DNA of 64,000 bases from Streptomyces canus (GCF_030816965.1 NZ_JAUSYQ010000001.1:62001-126000); one strand, 5' to 3'; shown: positions 1-8,545, counted from the stretch's first letter. Notes: generated from the letters alone by a model not told the origin. Numbers and translations are program-made.

Positions 1-67
1 CTCGACCGCGGGGAGGAGGACACAGGCCTTTTCGGGACGTCCCGGCCCCGGCCCCTGTCCGACGGCC

Positions 68-600
68 TACTGGCCGGGGTGGACGGCCTGGACGCCGGTC
101 CCCGCGTATGCCTTGGGCGTCAGGGTGAGGAGGAACCGCCCGGCGGGAAAGGGGCTGGAGGGCCGGGCGGCGTGGATGGCGGCCCACGAGTGTCCGAAAC
201 TCAGCAGTTCGGTGGCCGTGACCGCCGCATCGGTGTCGAAGGCTTCGATGCGGATGAAACGCAGTCCGCTGATGCAGCCGAGAAGGCCGGGCCGCGCGCC
301 CCGGCCCCGGGCGGCGTGCAGCAGGTTGTCCGTCTGGCCCGGGCGGGCTCGATGTAGTGCTTGGGCGGCCCGTGGGAGAACCGGGCTTCCACCGGCCCTG
401 CGCGGTCGGATCCCCTCCCGCTTCGGAGATCTCCCGCGCCGGTCCCCGGCGCAGGCCGTGCGCCGTCGAGCCGAGCGCGGATCTTGACGATGTCGCCGAT
501 CGCGTCGGGGCTGAGGAAGTCGCCGCGCGGCCCGGCCCGCGGGCGAATGGTGCCGCCGCGGGTGATGTGCCGGAACAGGGCGCCTCTTGGTGCCTCAGGC
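68..600 (-). pseudogene. Coding remnants: unknown C-terminal piece and recombinase-like fragment
   Basis: On the minus strand, one frame ending in TAG at 68-70 can be read upstream to about position 390 (segments LLHAARGRG, GLRFIRIEAFDTDAAVTATE, FPAGRFLLTLTPKAYAG). I do not recognise it and see no clear start. A second minus-strand stretch at about 480-600 reads ALFRHITRGGT then LSPDAIGDIVK, which looks like the region before the catalytic C-terminus of a tyrosine recombinase, but it has no start and no catalytic HxxR. Both are best read as leftovers of larger genes. Weakly supported. Confidence 0.3.
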
Positions 601-602
601 CG

Positions 603-745
603 TGACGCGTCCGATGGCGATGGCGAGGACGTGGCGGGGCCCTTCGGTGTCGAGCATCTCCTCGAATGAGGGGTGCCGTCGTAGGTATCGGTCAGCTGGC
701 CGAGGGTGGAGGCGTATCCGGGCAGCGTCGTCTTACGGCCGCAGT
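603..745 (-). pseudogene. C-terminal remnant of an unknown protein
   Basis: The minus strand reads FEEMLDTEGPRHVLAIAIG and stops at 603. Upstream codons give QLTDTYDGTP but then meet a frame change. It is protein-like in composition, too short to assign, and sits between the recombinase-like fragment and the terminator of the parB remnant. No start codon or ribosome-binding site is visible. Confidence 0.25.
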
Positions 746-749
746 GTGG

Positions 750-783
750 GCCCGGTCTTGCTGGAGGAAGGACAAGACCGGGC
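750..783 (-). terminator. Rho-independent-type hairpin after the parB remnant
   Basis: GCCCGGTCTTG (750-760) is the perfect complement of CAAGACCGGGC (773-783), an 11-bp stem with a 12-nt loop. It begins 14 bp beyond the stop codon of the ParB-like frame, so it most likely ends that minus-strand transcript. No U-tract follows, as is common in Streptomyces. Confidence 0.6.
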
Positions 784-796
784 TCAAAGGGCCGAG

Positions 797-1809
797 TCAG
801 CTTGCTTTTGACATCGACCCGTCGGTGTATCGACGCAAGGTCTCCTCGAACTGTGCCGAGTCAAGCTCGTGCGCCATAGCAGCGAGCAGGCGGAAGAGCT
901 CCAGGAAGGTCGGCTTGTTCATCTTCACCTTCAAGTGCATGGCGATGTGCACCGGATCGTCGTACGGCAGCTTCGGGAGCTGCCGCTCCCCCGCGGGTTC
1001 GGCTTCGACGGGTTCCTGGCTGCCGCGCGGTTCGGGGACCGCCGCTTCAGCCGCTGTGTGATCGTCGCGCTGCTCGGAGCCGGCCGTACCATCCGGTCCG
1101 TCTCTTACGCCGTAATGGACGGGAGGTGCGTCCGCCGTTGGAGGGGCACCCTTGTTCGCCTGCTTCCTGCCGCTGCGCTCCCGCTTCTCGGCTTCCTGGC
1201 GGGCTCGCTTCGTCTTGAGTTCTTCAAGGGCCGCCTTCTGTTCCGCAGCCGGTTTGTTGCCGACGGCGCGCAGCAGGTCGACGGGTTCCTCACCGATGCG
1301 GGCCTGGAGGTCGGGTGTGAGATTGAGCAGGGCGAGGCGTTGCGACACCCAGCCTTGGGAGCGCTGGAGTCGCTTGGCCAGGGCGGTCTGGCTGCCGTGG
1401 ATGGCCAGGAGCCGTTGGAGCGCTCGTGCTTCGTCGAGTTCTTCGAGATCCTGTCGGTGGATGTTGGCGACGAGGGCGGACTCGAGGAGTTCCTCGGATG
1501 TAGTGCCCTGATCGTCGCTGACCATGATCTTGATGGTGGTCAGTTGTGCTTCGCGGGCGGCGGCGAGACGGCTGCTGCCGTCGATGACGACGTGGGTGGT
1601 GTCGGCTTCAAGGTCGGCTTCGCGTGCGGGGTTGGCTGCGACGTAGGCGTCGCGGTTCATGACGGTGATCGCTTGCTTATGCCCTGTTCGACGGCAGTCT
1701 GGATCTCGATGCTGTGCTGGGCGGCTCTGATTTTGAGGTTCTGCCGGAGCCATCCCGGCAGTTTGGAGACGATCTTCTCGCGGTCGCTGGGCATGGCTGG
1801 CGAACTCAT
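797..1809 (-). pseudogene. ParB-like partition protein with an internal deletion
   Basis: The main frame (797-1753, 318 codons) carries the later half of a ParB N-terminal domain (VVIDGSSRLAAARE, then ALVANIHRQDLEELDEARAL) and a KorB/ParB helix-turn-helix (GSQTALAKRLQRSQGWVSQR), followed by a charged coiled C-terminus. The upstream part, including the usual NPR-type box, is missing. Instead a different frame from ATG 1809 reads LPGWLRQNLKIRAAQHSIEI and AVEQGI, a DNA-binding-like N-terminus found in plasmid ParB-type proteins, and runs into TGA at 1657. The two frames meet around 1690, which implies a deletion that also shifts the frame. ParB would bind parS and a ParA partner. No parA is present in this window, so active partition by this copy is unlikely. 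Confidence 0.7.
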
Positions 1810-1821
1810 GCGTGACACCTG

Positions 1822-1860
1822 ACTAACGTTCGTGATCGTTTTCTTCATCGGCACGTTAGT
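1822..1860. promoter_or_regulatory. Inverted repeat upstream of the parB remnant
   Basis: ACTAACGT (1822-1829) and ACGTTAGT (1853-1860) form a perfect 8-bp inverted repeat separated by 23 bp, just upstream of the parB start at 1809. Such a position suits an operator or a partition-protein binding site. The assignment rests on position and symmetry only. Confidence 0.4.
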
Positions 1861-2122
1861 TAGCCGAACCTGTCGGAGCGTCAGAGTGTCGCCTGACCTA
1901 TTACGGCGTAATAGCTGCAGCGTGGTTGTCCGGTCCCAGATACCTGGGGGCATCCCGTACTCCCTGACCCGCGGTGCCTACAGCAAGGCTGGACGGTCGA
2001 TGCGCATCGCGGGAGCCCAGGCGGAGTTTGGCCTGCGGGCCTGCAGAAGGCCAGGGCTGCGCACAGTTCGCGGGGACCGGTCAGTGGTTGCCTTGCGGTG
2101 GCCGCCGCTTTGAAACGCAAGA

Positions 2123-2163
2123 AGGCCCGTACGCCCCATAGTTGTCGCGGGGCGTACGGGCCT
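2123..2163. terminator. Perfect 15-bp stem terminator
   Basis: AGGCCCGTACGCCCC (2123-2137) pairs without mismatch with GGGGCGTACGGGCCT (2149-2163) across an 11-nt loop. It lies downstream of the minus-strand DUF6183-like remnant and between it and the parB region. The stem is symmetrical, so it could work in either direction. Confidence 0.75.
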
Positions 2164-2217
2164 ATGCCGTGCCCAGGTCGTGTGCCAGGCAGGCCAGGCC
2201 GCAGATGCGGCGTCAGG

Positions 2218-2490
2218 TCAGGGTCGGGGATACCGGTAGCGGTCGGTGGGGCGGGGTACTGCGTGGCTGTACAAGGCGGCGAGGGAACGCCAGGCGGCCA
2301 GTCGACCGTAAGCGCCGTACTCGCCGTTGTTGTACGCGCCGCCGGTCGATGCCTCGGCGAAAAGCATCTGCCAGACGTCTTCCGGCTGACAGGTGGAGAG
2401 CGCAAGGCGCTCCGCCGGGGTTCGCCGTGCGTCGCCGTCGCGTTCCCTGTCCAGCAGCCTGACAAGCGTCTGCGGCTGGCGCCGCTGATC
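2218..2490 (-). pseudogene. C-terminal fragment of a DUF6183-like protein
   Basis: The minus frame ending at 2218 contains TLVRLLDRERDGDARRTPAE, then AYNNGEYGAYGRLAAWRSLA, a stretch I associate with Streptomyces DUF6183 proteins of unknown function. Full-length members are several hundred residues, while here only about 90 remain. The 5' side is replaced by the PIN-domain toxin gene ending at 2505, so this is a 3' remnant left after recombination. It keeps its original terminator at 2123-2163. Confidence 0.55.
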
Positions 2491-2504
2491 CGCCAGGCCG
2501 AAGG

Positions 2505-2879
2505 TCAGGTGGGATTCAGTGGAGTGATGCCGGTGTCTGCATACAGTTCGGGTTCTAGCGACAGGACTGTGAGGGGTTCCCCCGCCTTCACCGCCTGCCA
2601 TGCGACTGCCGCTGCGTGGGCCACCGACCAGTCGACGTTTGTCCAGTCCATTGCGTGCACCGCGTGCGCTGGGGTGAACGACATGTTCTCCGCAAACCGC
2701 AGGGACGCCGCATGCTTGCCCGCACCGGTTACCTGCCGTTCGGCGGCCAGCATGGACAGTGACGGGATGACGACCCTGCCAGTGCCGCGGGAAGCCTCGA
2801 TGTAGAGGCCCGTGAAGAAGGGATCCGCGTGAAATAGAGCGGTCAGAGCGGTGTGGTCCAGGATGGCCGTCACATTCAT
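2505..2879 (-). CDS. PIN-domain-like toxin of a type II toxin-antitoxin pair
   Basis: 124 residues starting VTAILDHTALTALFHADPFF. The LDHTALTALFH segment matches the first acidic box of actinobacterial PIN toxins; VVIPSLSMLAAERQ is the second, WTNVDWSVAHAAAVAW covers the next helix, and LTVLSLEP closes the fold. VapC-type PIN proteins are Mg-dependent RNases. Its ATG overlaps the stop of the upstream antitoxin gene (ATGA), so the two are translationally coupled in the usual antitoxin-first order. Some acidic residues are less canonical than in VapC (D in LDH, E in AAERQ, D in WTNVDW, E in SLEPELYAD). Family assignment is good; activity is inferred. Confidence 0.75.
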   Translation of the reverse strand: MNVTAILDHTALTALFHADPFFTGLYIEASRGTGRVVIPSLSMLAAERQVTGAGKHAASLRFAENMSFTPAHAVHAMDWTNVDWSVAHAAAVAWQAVKAGEPLTVLSLEPELYADTGITPLNPT

Positions 2880-3130
2880 GCGGCGGCGCCGCCCTGATGG
2901 GCGCGGATTTTCGCCCAGGCGTCCTGGCCGGCCTGCTGGACCTGCTCGGTGTACTCGATGCCGAGCTCACGGGCAGCCTCGAAAGCCCGCTGCTCCCGCT
3001 CAGCCGCCGTGAGCTCGCGGGTAGCGAGGTCCGCCAGCAGCTCCGTGATCGTGGTGCCGCGCTCCTCCGCGAGGATGCGCAGCCGGTCGCGCACTTCCTC
3101 ACTGGTTTTGATGCTCGTCGGCTTGCTCAT
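2876..3130 (-). CDS. Antitoxin (CopG/Arc-like) of the PIN toxin pair
   Basis: 84 residues from ATG 3130. The N-terminus (KTSEEVRDRLRILAEERGTT, then ITELLADLA) has the spacing of a ribbon-helix-helix DNA-binding domain, and the acidic/alanine-rich C-terminus would wrap the toxin. Length and order (antitoxin upstream, ATGA overlap with the toxin) are standard. It would repress its own promoter as a toxin-antitoxin complex. A start further upstream at 3256 is possible in the same frame, but its first 42 residues are low-quality sequence. Confidence 0.8.
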   Translation of the reverse strand: MSKPTSIKTSEEVRDRLRILAEERGTTITELLADLATRELTAAEREQRAFEAARELGIEYTEQVQQAGQDAWAKIRAHQGGAAA

Positions 3131-3479
3131 AGAGCCGATTCTACCGCCGGTAGATCTCGTCTTCGAGCATGTGGTCAGCGCAGGAGGTGGTCTACTGCGG
3201 GCGTCCTGGGATGGCAGAAGGCCGAGCGTCATCGCTGCGCTGACCCAAGCCCGCATTCAGCGACGCAGTGGGGGTCGGCAACTGCTCGGGCTTGCGAGGT
3301 GCCGTGCGGGCCCCGGTAGCGTGAGCAGCGCGATCTGGGACGCCGGGTGCGGTGCCAGCGTGCGGGGCCCCTGCTCCACCAGCGTGATGGTTCAGGGCCT
3401 CCCCGTCGCCTCTGGCTGCATCCACATGGCCAGGTCGTAAGGGACTCCGCCCTTCTGGGATCGGACCACGGACAAGCGC
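3131..3479. other. No gene seen (about 350 bp)
   Basis: Frames on both strands give only arginine/proline-rich GC-shadow peptides. The promoter of the toxin-antitoxin operon should lie in the first 100 bp. Nothing else can be supported. Confidence 0.5.
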
Positions 3480-3710
3480 AGCAAGGCCGCCGAATCAGCG
3501 GGCGAGCAGCCAGAGTGGTGAGTGGGGTCGAAGCTGAAGGAGCCCGGCGTATGCGGCGGCCCTTGATGCGGTCGCCGCCGGTCAGCAGCTTGACCCGAAT
3601 TCCGTCAAACTTGTCGCCGGGCTTGATCTCCGAGCACACACAGACGCGCCAGCCGTGAACCACGGCCAGGTCAGTGGGGTGCCTTCGAAGGGCTTGGCCA
3701 TAGGTAAGGC
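3480..3710 (-). pseudogene. Duplicated fragment of the P4-type helicase gene
   Basis: The minus strand reads HGWRVCVCSEIKPGDKFDGI and RVKLLTGGDRIKGRRIR, closely paralogous to HGRRLIVCSELKPNDKFDEA and RVKLLTGGEKIKARRMR of the complete helicase encoded at 4302-5834. Beyond this the frame shifts, with FSFDPTHHS recoverable in another phase. Only about 75 codons survive, without Walker A. It is the remnant of a second, divergent copy rather than a recent duplication, because synonymous and non-synonymous changes are both frequent. Confidence 0.7.
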
Positions 3711-3730
3711 GTGTAAACGTCCGCGGGTTG

Positions 3731-4114
3731 TCAGGAGCGGGAGCCTGTTATGGCCGCCGGGCCGCTCTGGGAGCGCGGGGTCTTCTCGCCCACCTTCTTC
3801 ACCTCGATGGTACGTGGGTCGACGGCTTCGCCGGGGGCGCCTTCGCGGTACAGGCCGCCGGGCAGGCTGTCGCGGTCGTGCGGGAGGAGGAAGAAGACGC
3901 GGCGCTTGTACAGGCCGCTGTCGGGGTCGGGTTCGGCCTGGCCGTCGAGAAGGGCGTAGCCGACCATGCGGCCGTCGCGCGCGTAGGGGGGTTTGGTGTT
4001 GCGGCGGCGGGTCTTGTCGAGGGCTTGGCGGACGTAGTCGAGGTGTTCGGGGTCTTCCAGCCACACGATGTCTTCTTCGTGGGTGAGATCGCCCTCGGTC
4101 AGTAGCGAGCTCAT
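3731..4114 (-). CDS. DUF6009 family protein
   Basis: 127 residues with EEDIVWLEDPEHLDYVRQAL, the signature N-terminus of DUF6009, then KPPYARDGRMVGYALL, RRVFFLLPHDRD and APGEAVDPRTI. DUF6009 is a small family of Streptomyces plasmids and integrative elements, with no known role; members usually sit beside replication or transfer genes. Here it lies downstream of the prim-pol and helicase genes on the same strand, about 190 bp after the helicase stop, and may belong to the same transcript. Start ATG 4114 gives the family's expected N-terminus. Confidence 0.8.
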   Translation of the reverse strand: MSSLLTEGDLTHEEDIVWLEDPEHLDYVRQALDKTRRRNTKPPYARDGRMVGYALLDGQAEPDPDSGLYKRRVFFLLPHDRDSLPGGLYREGAPGEAVDPRTIEVKKVGEKTPRSQSGPAAITGSRS

Positions 4115-4301
4115 GGCTGCAGCCCCTCCTTTGTCTGCGGGGCCCGGTTGCGGCCCGCCTCGTGGTGTGGTGAGCCGCCCGCTGCTGGACGTGGGCCTAC
4201 GACTCCATGGTAAGTCGGGCGGATGAGGGCGGGTAGGGGCTGGTCCTGCCGCGGGCCGGGGCCGGTGTGCGGCAGTTCGTCGGAGGGGCGCGGGAGTTGG
4301 T

Positions 4302-5834
4302 TCATGACGGGGTGTCCAGCAGGGCGAGGCCGGGGTAGTACTTGCGGCCGTTGGATTTGATCATGTCGGTGGGTGAGGCGAGGCCTACTTCCTGCCTGAC
4401 GCGGGTGGCGAAAGCGCGGGTGCCGGCGGGGCGGATGCCTTCGCCGGTGCTGCACCAGGAGGCGTAGGCGGTGTACAGCAGGCCCTGTTCGACGCGCAGG
4501 TCGGGCTGGGCGTCGATGTCGCGGGTGCAGCATTCGGTGAGGAAGCGGCCGATGTGGTCTTCGGTGTTCGCGTATGCGCTGGTGGCGATGCGGACGCGGT
4601 CGGGGCCTTCGAGGTTGTCGCGGGTGGTGAGGTAGCGGCGGGCGCCCTCGATGAGCCATTGCAGGATGCCGGGGCCTTCGTCGCGGACGAGTTCGAGCGC
4701 CAGGTTGTCGATCTTGCGGTGGTCGGGGACGGTCCGCTCGAAGGGCAGTAGGCGGATGCGGCGCCAGAACGCGAAGCCTCCGTTGCTCACTTCGGGGCGG
4801 TGGTTGCCCAGCAGCCACAGGTGGTGGGTGGGGCTGAAGGAGAAGTAGTCCTGGCGCATCCTGCGGGCTTTGATCTTCTCTCCGCCGGTCAGGAGTTTGA
4901 CTCTCGCTTCGTCGAACTTGTCGTTGGGCTTGAGCTCGCTGCAGACGATCAGTCGGCGGCCGTGGAGTTCGGTGAGTTCCGTGGAGTGCTCGGAGAAGGC
5001 GCCGCGGTCCATGAGGAAGCCGGGCGGGGCGGCGTCGGCGTAGTCCCCCAGGATCTGGATCATGACGTCCAGCAGGACGCTCTTGCCGTTCTTGCCGTGG
5101 CCGTGGAGGAAGGGCAGGACCTGGGCGCCGACGTCTCCGGTGATGGAGTAGCCGAGCAGCAGGTGCAGGAAGTCGATCATTTCCTGGCCTTCGGCGTCGT
5201 CGCCGAAGGTGTCATGCAGGAAGCGGTGCCAGCGCGGGGTTTCGGTCTGCTGGGGGGCGACGCTGGTGGCGCGGGAGTGGAAGTCGCGGGTGGGGTCGGG
5301 CTTGCGCAGCAGTCCGGTGTTCAGGTCAACGACGCCGACTGGGGTGCACAGGGCGTAGGGGTCGCCGTCGAGGGTGTCGGGGTCGACGGACAGGTCGGGA
5401 GAGGCCTTGGCCTGGGTGAGGAGGGCCTTCATGCCAGTGGTCGACAGGGTGCGCTTCTTGTGGTGGTGGAGTTCGCGGTCGCTGAACAGGCCGCGGGGGT
5501 CGGTGTCGGGCATGTCCTCGGCCATCTCGCCGGCGGCCCACAGGGCGGCCTTCTCGCCGCCGGTGCGCTTCCAGCGGTAGCCGTCCCAGGAGAACCAGCC
5601 CAAACCTTCGACGTGGCGGAATTGGTCGCGGTAGAGCTTGACGAACAGCTTGGCGTTGCCGCGGTCGGTAAGTGTTCCGGGCAGCGGGGCCGGCAGCGCC
5701 CGGGACGGTGTGGCGAGCGGGGAGGTGTGGGCCTGGGCGGGCAGGGCTGGCTGCTGATGCTCTGCCTGTTCAAGGTCCAGCATCTGCTGGGCAGCGGCGG
5801 TGGCGTCGAAGCGCGGCGTCTCGGCGCTGCTCAT
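4302..5834 (-). CDS. Plasmid/phage primase-helicase, P4 family (helicase part)
   Basis: 510 residues from ATG 5834. Residues about 50-240 form the D5-like N-terminal region (LFVKLYRDQFRHVEGLGWFS, NTGLLRKPDP). The SF3-type ATPase follows with Walker A HGHGKNGKSVLLDVM, the Walker B-like LIVCSELK and the motif C/sensor WLLGNHRPEV. The C-terminus contains FLTECCTRDIDAQP and a winged-helix-like tail. P4/D5 helicases unwind the origin and assist priming. The start overlaps the prim-pol stop (ATGA), so primase and helicase are translationally coupled, together forming one replication module. A decayed copy of its central part lies at 3480-3710. Confidence 0.88.
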   Translation of the reverse strand: MSSAETPRFDATAAAQQMLDLEQAEHQQPALPAQAHTSPLATPSRALPAPLPGTLTDRGNAKLFVKLYRDQFRHVEGLGWFSWDGYRWKRTGGEKAALWAAGEMAEDMPDTDPRGLFSDRELHHHKKRTLSTTGMKALLTQAKASPDLSVDPDTLDGDPYALCTPVGVVDLNTGLLRKPDPTRDFHSRATSVAPQQTETPRWHRFLHDTFGDDAEGQEMIDFLHLLLGYSITGDVGAQVLPFLHGHGKNGKSVLLDVMIQILGDYADAAPPGFLMDRGAFSEHSTELTELHGRRLIVCSELKPNDKFDEARVKLLTGGEKIKARRMRQDYFSFSPTHHLWLLGNHRPEVSNGGFAFWRRIRLLPFERTVPDHRKIDNLALELVRDEGPGILQWLIEGARRYLTTRDNLEGPDRVRIATSAYANTEDHIGRFLTECCTRDIDAQPDLRVEQGLLYTAYASWCSTGEGIRPAGTRAFATRVRQEVGLASPTDMIKSNGRKYYPGLALLDTPS

Positions 5835-6898
5835 GAACGTCCTTCGAGGTGGAGCGGGCGGGCGGACCCGGCAGCGAGGGCGTCTTCGATGATGCGTTCG
5901 TTGCGGGCACTCTGCCAGGGACGTGCGGTCTCGGCGGCCTCGCGCAGCAGGGCGCGCGCGGCGTGTTCGTCGAGGTGTCCGGCGGCCGCCAGTCCCCCGG
6001 CCGTGTAGGCGGCTTTGTTGAGCTTCTCGGTAAAGGCGGCGCCCTCGGGCGTTGCCGCGCACTCGGCGACCTCCAGCAGCAGGGGGTCCAGGACGCGGTG
6101 CGCGCGCACCGGGGTCCGGGGCCGGCGGCTGCGCGGGATCGCGGGCCGGGAGGAGGGCGCCGGCTGTCGGATCGTGTGTCCGGTCCGTACGAGTTCCTCG
6201 CCGAGCCATCCGGGCAGCGGCGCAGGCAGGTGGGACGGTCCTTCCCGCTGGTAGGTGCCGTGTGTGGTGCGGGTGGTGGGGGCGACGATGTAGCCGCCGT
6301 CGGCCCGGACATCGACCTGCCAGGCCAGCGCGGTCTTCGTGCTGGACCCGGTCGAGCAGCGGAAGCGGATGGCGGGGTGGAGGTTTCGGTACCACACGTG
6401 CAGACCGCCGGAGGGGGTACGCACGCGCAGCGTGCTGTCGTCCTCCGCCGGGGTGGGCTGGCCGCGCAGTGCTGCCAGGAGGGCCAGGGTGTCGAAGCCG
6501 GAGGCCAGGCCGTGCAGGTTCACGGAGTCGTGGATGGCGATGCCGGGCAGGAGCCTGCTGCGGTCCGGGACCGGAGCGGAGTGCGCGTCGATGTCGATGA
6601 CGATCAGGTCGGCTCCGCCACAGGCAACGCCGACGCCCCAGGAAGGGTGATCGGACCACCAGGCGTCGATCCGTGTCGTGTTGGTCGTTGCGGCGTGGAA
6701 TCCGTGGCATGGGCGGCCGGCTGGGATACATACGCATCCCGCGGGAGAGTGGTGCTTGTCCTTGCAGGCCGGGCAGTTGGCGACGGGTGTCTTGCGTCCG
6801 GTGGCAAGGGGGTGGACCGGCCATCCTTGTTCGGCACACCAGCGGGCCACGGCGTGGGATGTGGCGGTCCGCGCAGTAGCGGCGGGCGCTCTCGTCAC
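5831..6898 (-). CDS. Bifunctional DNA primase/polymerase (Prim-Pol, AEP type)
   Basis: About 355 residues if the GTG at 6898 is used. ARWCAEQGWPVHPLATGRKT is the standard prim-pol opening; a zinc-knuckle-like C-x2-C segment follows (NCPACKDKHHSPAGC), then WWSDHPSWGVGVACG, the catalytic D-x-D of DLIVIDIDAHS, RVRTPSGGLHVWYR and the third motif WQVDVRADGGYIVAP. The enzyme would synthesise primers and short DNA for replication initiated at the iteron region just upstream. It is coupled to the helicase gene by a 4-bp overlap. The frame stays open far upstream and the RBS is weak, so the exact start is uncertain. Confidence 0.85.
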   Translation of the reverse strand: MTRAPAATARTATSHAVARWCAEQGWPVHPLATGRKTPVANCPACKDKHHSPAGCVCIPAGRPCHGFHAATTNTTRIDAWWSDHPSWGVGVACGGADLIVIDIDAHSAPVPDRSRLLPGIAIHDSVNLHGLASGFDTLALLAALRGQPTPAEDDSTLRVRTPSGGLHVWYRNLHPAIRFRCSTGSSTKTALAWQVDVRADGGYIVAPTTRTTHGTYQREGPSHLPAPLPGWLGEELVRTGHTIRQPAPSSRPAIPRSRRPRTPVRAHRVLDPLLLEVAECAATPEGAAFTEKLNKAAYTAGGLAAAGHLDEHAARALLREAAETARPWQSARNERIIEDALAAGSARPLHLEGRS

Positions 6899-6990
6899 GT
6901 CGGGGCCGGGCACGCGTCTGTCCTTCGGCGAGGGTCTTGTCCTTCGGTCCCTGACAGGCCCAGTCGTGCGCAGGCCTCGTGCTGGGCGTG

Positions 6991-7596
6991 AGGGACCAAA
7001 GGGACTGTAGGGACTGGCTTTCGGAAGAGTGTAGAACCCCCGGCCGAGGAGTGGACGCAGCTCCCCCGCGTGGCGCCGTATCTGTTTTCGGGTCCCTACG
7101 GTCCCTTGAGTCTCTGAAGAGAGACCAGGGTGGGTCATCCATGTCCGTAATGCACGCAATGAGAGTGTCTGGAGAGACCGTAATTCATCTATCAGTAGCC
7201 CTGGAGAGGGGGACGGCTCAGGGACTCGATCAGCCACGACCGGCGAGCGAGCCCCCCCCCCCCCACCTGGGCTCACGTCGCCGATCCGCCAGCAGCCTGT
7301 TTTCACACCCGTTGCCCTCCGGGCAGGGCCTGAGCCGGGGGGCGAGGGCCTGAACCCTGCTTTGAGTCCCTGAACATTTTCGCAGCTCAGGAGTGGGGTG
7401 CGGCACCCAAGAGGGACTGTAGGGACTGAGAACTCCAATTATGGGCCACCCACGTATATGCACCTCAACAGATACGCCCGCGCGTACACGCACACAGGAC
7501 TCGTTCATAACTCCCAACTAGAGTCCCTTGGGTCCCTGAACGCCATCACCCAACGCCGTGACCTGCATTTTTACAAGGGACTCAACGGCAGGGACT
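6991..7596. other. Iteron-rich region, candidate replication origin
   Basis: The intergenic region upstream of prim-pol is full of a 7-bp element AGGGACY repeated at exactly 9-bp steps: 6991, 7000 and 7009 on plus; 7091, 7100 and 7109 (last one degenerate) on minus; 7412 and 7421 on plus; 7522 and 7531 on minus. Single copies lie near 7120, 7173, 7220, 7364, 7576 and 7590. A relatively AT-rich stretch covers about 7430-7590. Iterons next to an initiator module, plus an AT-rich unwinding zone, are what a plasmid origin looks like. Control of the prim-pol promoter by the same sites is an alternative. Confidence 0.6.
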
Positions 7597-7599
7597 GAA

Positions 7600-7888
7600 C
7601 GCTCACAGGCCCTCCTCACTAGGGGGGGCCGAGTCGGGCAGAGCTGTGGGACGGCACCGCTCTGCCGGCGCCTGCGAGGCCGGGCCCCGGCGATCGCAGG
7701 CTCACCGCCGCAAGGATCTTGGCGTGAGTCGGGCACGGGGGCCCCGCCGGCTCCCGGGAGTTTGTGCCGTAGGGCGCCTGCCAGTCCGGCTGCACGCCGG
7801 ATAACGGGCGAATGGCCGGTCCCCGCTGGCGGCTGCCCTCGGCAGCCCCTCAGTGCTCCGACCAGGTCGGAGCCCCTTAGCTTGTTCT
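7600..7888. other. No gene seen (about 290 bp)
   Basis: Only GC-rich frames without family signal. It separates the iteron field from the maleylpyruvate-isomerase-like gene, whose 3' end faces it. Confidence 0.45.
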
Positions 7889-8545
7889 TTAACCTGAGCG
7901 CAGTCGGGCACGCAGGACTGCCGCACCGTCCCCCTCAAGGTCCTCGCAGGCCGCTGCGCGGCCTGCCATCCCCATTACCAGCGAGAGGGTCGGCCCCCGG
8001 AGCAGGTCCCCCGAGCCGGTGGTGAACGGTCCGTCTGTGGCCTCGACCCGCAAGCCCGCGATTGCAGTGTTGCTTGCGACGGTGAAATCGCGGCTGGCGA
8101 AGAACCGGGCCACGGCGGTCGTCGTGGCCACCGGGGGTGTCCGCACAAGACCCAACGGCCGGCGGATGTCCTCGCTGTGGACGACTATTTCGCCCAGCCA
8201 GGCCGCAGTATGTCCTGTCGGCCCGGCGGGCCCGGCGACAACTTCGCGAAATCGCCGCAAGGTCTCTTCAGGTGTGGCACCACGGTGCTTTGCGAGCCGT
8301 CGGTCGTTGTGCAGATCGGGGTCGAACCGCGCGGCCAGCATGCTCAGCAGCCAGCGCCACATCCTCGTGCTGGCACCTGCCGTCAGATGGGCTACGACCT
8401 CCTCCACGGTCCAGCGTTCACACAGTGATGCTTTCGCCCATTGTTCCTCGCTGAGCTCGGCGAGGTCTTGAGCGAGCGCCAACCGCTCGACGTGGATCGC
8501 CCGTTCCAGAGCTTTCCGAGTTTCCGAAACGTGTGGTTCAGCCAT
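7889..8545 (-). CDS. Maleylpyruvate isomerase/mycothiol-S-transferase (DinB-like) family protein
   Basis: 218 residues. ERLALAQDLAELSEEQWAKA and LCERWTVEEVVAHLTAGAS are the hallmark of the TIGR03083/DinB_2 fold, in which a metal-binding His (here in VVAHLT) sits in the first helices; GEIVVHSEDIRRPLG supplies the second His region, and the C-terminal half (RVEATDGPFTTGSG) is the MDMPI C-terminal domain. Family members use mycothiol in isomerisation, conjugation or detoxification. The exact substrate cannot be read from sequence. It is a single gene, divergent from the small ORF at 8771. Confidence 0.8.
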   Translation of the reverse strand: MAEPHVSETRKALERAIHVERLALAQDLAELSEEQWAKASLCERWTVEEVVAHLTAGASTRMWRWLLSMLAARFDPDLHNDRRLAKHRGATPEETLRRFREVVAGPAGPTGHTAAWLGEIVVHSEDIRRPLGLVRTPPVATTTAVARFFASRDFTVASNTAIAGLRVEATDGPFTTGSGDLLRGPTLSLVMGMAGRAAACEDLEGDGAAVLRARLRSG

